Position numbers and translations under genes: made by a program
Part shown: positions 6,376-6,642 of the stretch, piece after piece
Layout: every line of letters starts with the position of its first letter
Position numbering within the stretch: position 1 is the stretch's first letter
NCBI GenBank assembly: GCA_035653295.1
Contig: DASRCB010000368.1
Coordinates: 1-6,642, forward strand
DNA length: 6,642 nt
Direction of reading: 5' to 3'
Source of the DNA: DASRCB01 sp035653295
GTDB lineage: Bacteria; Acidobacteriota; Terriglobia; Bryobacterales; Bryobacteraceae
The notes under the pieces: generated by a model
The model's input: only the letters and a program-made list of their open reading frames with translations
Told to the model about the DNA's origin: nothing
Database searches by the model: none

Positions 6376-6379
6376 GCCA

Positions 6380-6642
6380 ATTTTCGGCAGTGGATGTTCA
6401 GGTTGTCCAGAACCAGATGGATGGTTTTGGCCGTGGGGTATTGCATCGCCAACTCGCAGGCCACCCGCGCGAACTCAAACGCGGAGCGATCGGGTGTGGG
6501 AAAGGTGAAGTGGCGACCGGCCTTCGACTCTACCGCACAGAAAACATTGGCTGTGCCGCGGCGTTCGTATTCGTGATCCCGCCGTGCTTCACGTCCTGGC
6601 TTGGCCGCTGAGGTAGGCCGGACATCTGCATGCAAGGTGACC
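6380..6642 (-). pseudogene. IS630-family transposase fragment, cut by IS21 and by the window edge
   Basis: About 87 codons of the middle of an IS630-type (Tc1/mariner-like, DDE_3) transposase. The visible order is VTLHADVRPTSAAKPG, then DHEYERRGTANVFCAVESKAGRHF, then HLVLDNLNIHCRK, which carries the second catalytic aspartate. The first aspartate should lie just upstream beyond 6642. The C-terminal third with the catalytic glutamate is absent: after HCRK the frame runs into the IS21 end and stops at 6342. The open frame reaches the window edge, so any start, including the TTG at 6635, is not the native one. The missing C-terminal part is not found on the left side of the IS21 element. The fragment cannot encode an active transposase. 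Confidence 0.85.

Larger units (their letters stand above)
3570..6379 (+). mobile_element. IS21-family insertion sequence, complete
   Basis: The 2810-bp element carries the istA-istB pair that defines IS21. The tips read TGCGGATTCTC on the left and, on the opposite strand at the right end, TGGCGATTCTC, giving the 5'-TG...CA-3' ends of the family. Inside the tips is a long inverted repeat whose central 28 bp (3590-3617 against 6333-6360) are identical. Both ends carry several copies of a 20-24 bp repeat, the usual multiple IstA binding sites. No cargo gene is present. The flanks do not match: the left is a small unknown gene and the right is an IS630 transposase cut in mid-gene. The 4-8 bases on each side (left ...CATAATGG, right ATTTTCGG...) are not a duplication. 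The element itself looks complete and possibly active. Confidence 0.93.

Noticed and set aside
3570..6379. Cargo or defence gene carried within the IS21 element
   Set aside because: Only istA, istB and the end structures are present, with no room for another gene.
6004..6576. 190-codon plus-strand frame across the IS21 right end
   Set aside because: It starts out of frame inside istB, passes through the terminator and end repeats, and ends antisense to the IS630 fragment; no protein-like pattern was seen.

Overview
The window reads as an insertion-sequence-rich accessory segment of a GC-rich Gram-negative bacterium, most likely an Acidobacteriota member related to Solibacter/Bryobacterales. 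The main pointer is the C-terminal half of a TonB-dependent outer-membrane receptor of the Oar-like type that is greatly expanded in those genomes (NYNALQ motif, SYSYGKSLD strand, FETFNTFNHTQF strand, terminal Phe). This placement is an inference from protein style; no taxonomic marker gene is present.

Layout. Positions 1-1302 are a complete ISL3-family element. Its transposase is on the minus strand, its imperfect 24-bp terminal inverted repeats lie at 1-24 and 1279-1302, and its left tip is the first base of the window. The element interrupts the TonB-dependent receptor gene, whose 3' part follows at 1303-2336 on the plus strand. After about 80 bp comes an intact mgtC/sapB-type inner-membrane protein gene (2417-3160). 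A short minus-strand gene of unknown function (3564-3157) converges on it and may have lost its 5' end.

Positions 3570-6379 are a complete IS21-family element: istA (transposase) and istB (AAA+ helper ATPase) in one operon. It is bounded by TG...CA tips, a long terminal inverted repeat with a 28-bp perfect core, and arrays of about 20-24 bp repeats at both ends. From 6380 to the window edge runs an IS630-family transposase fragment on the minus strand, cut by the right end of the IS21 element.

How the parts relate. The ancestral content is the receptor gene, mgtC and the small minus-strand gene; three IS families have been layered on it. The two flanks of the IS21 element do not belong to the same gene and show no matching target duplication, so its insertion was probably followed by a deletion or by recombination between element copies. 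I found no defence system, CRISPR array, RNA gene or clear new multi-gene system. The most unusual structure is the left end of the IS21 element, where five direct-orientation end repeats meet three inverted ones across a hairpin just upstream of istA.
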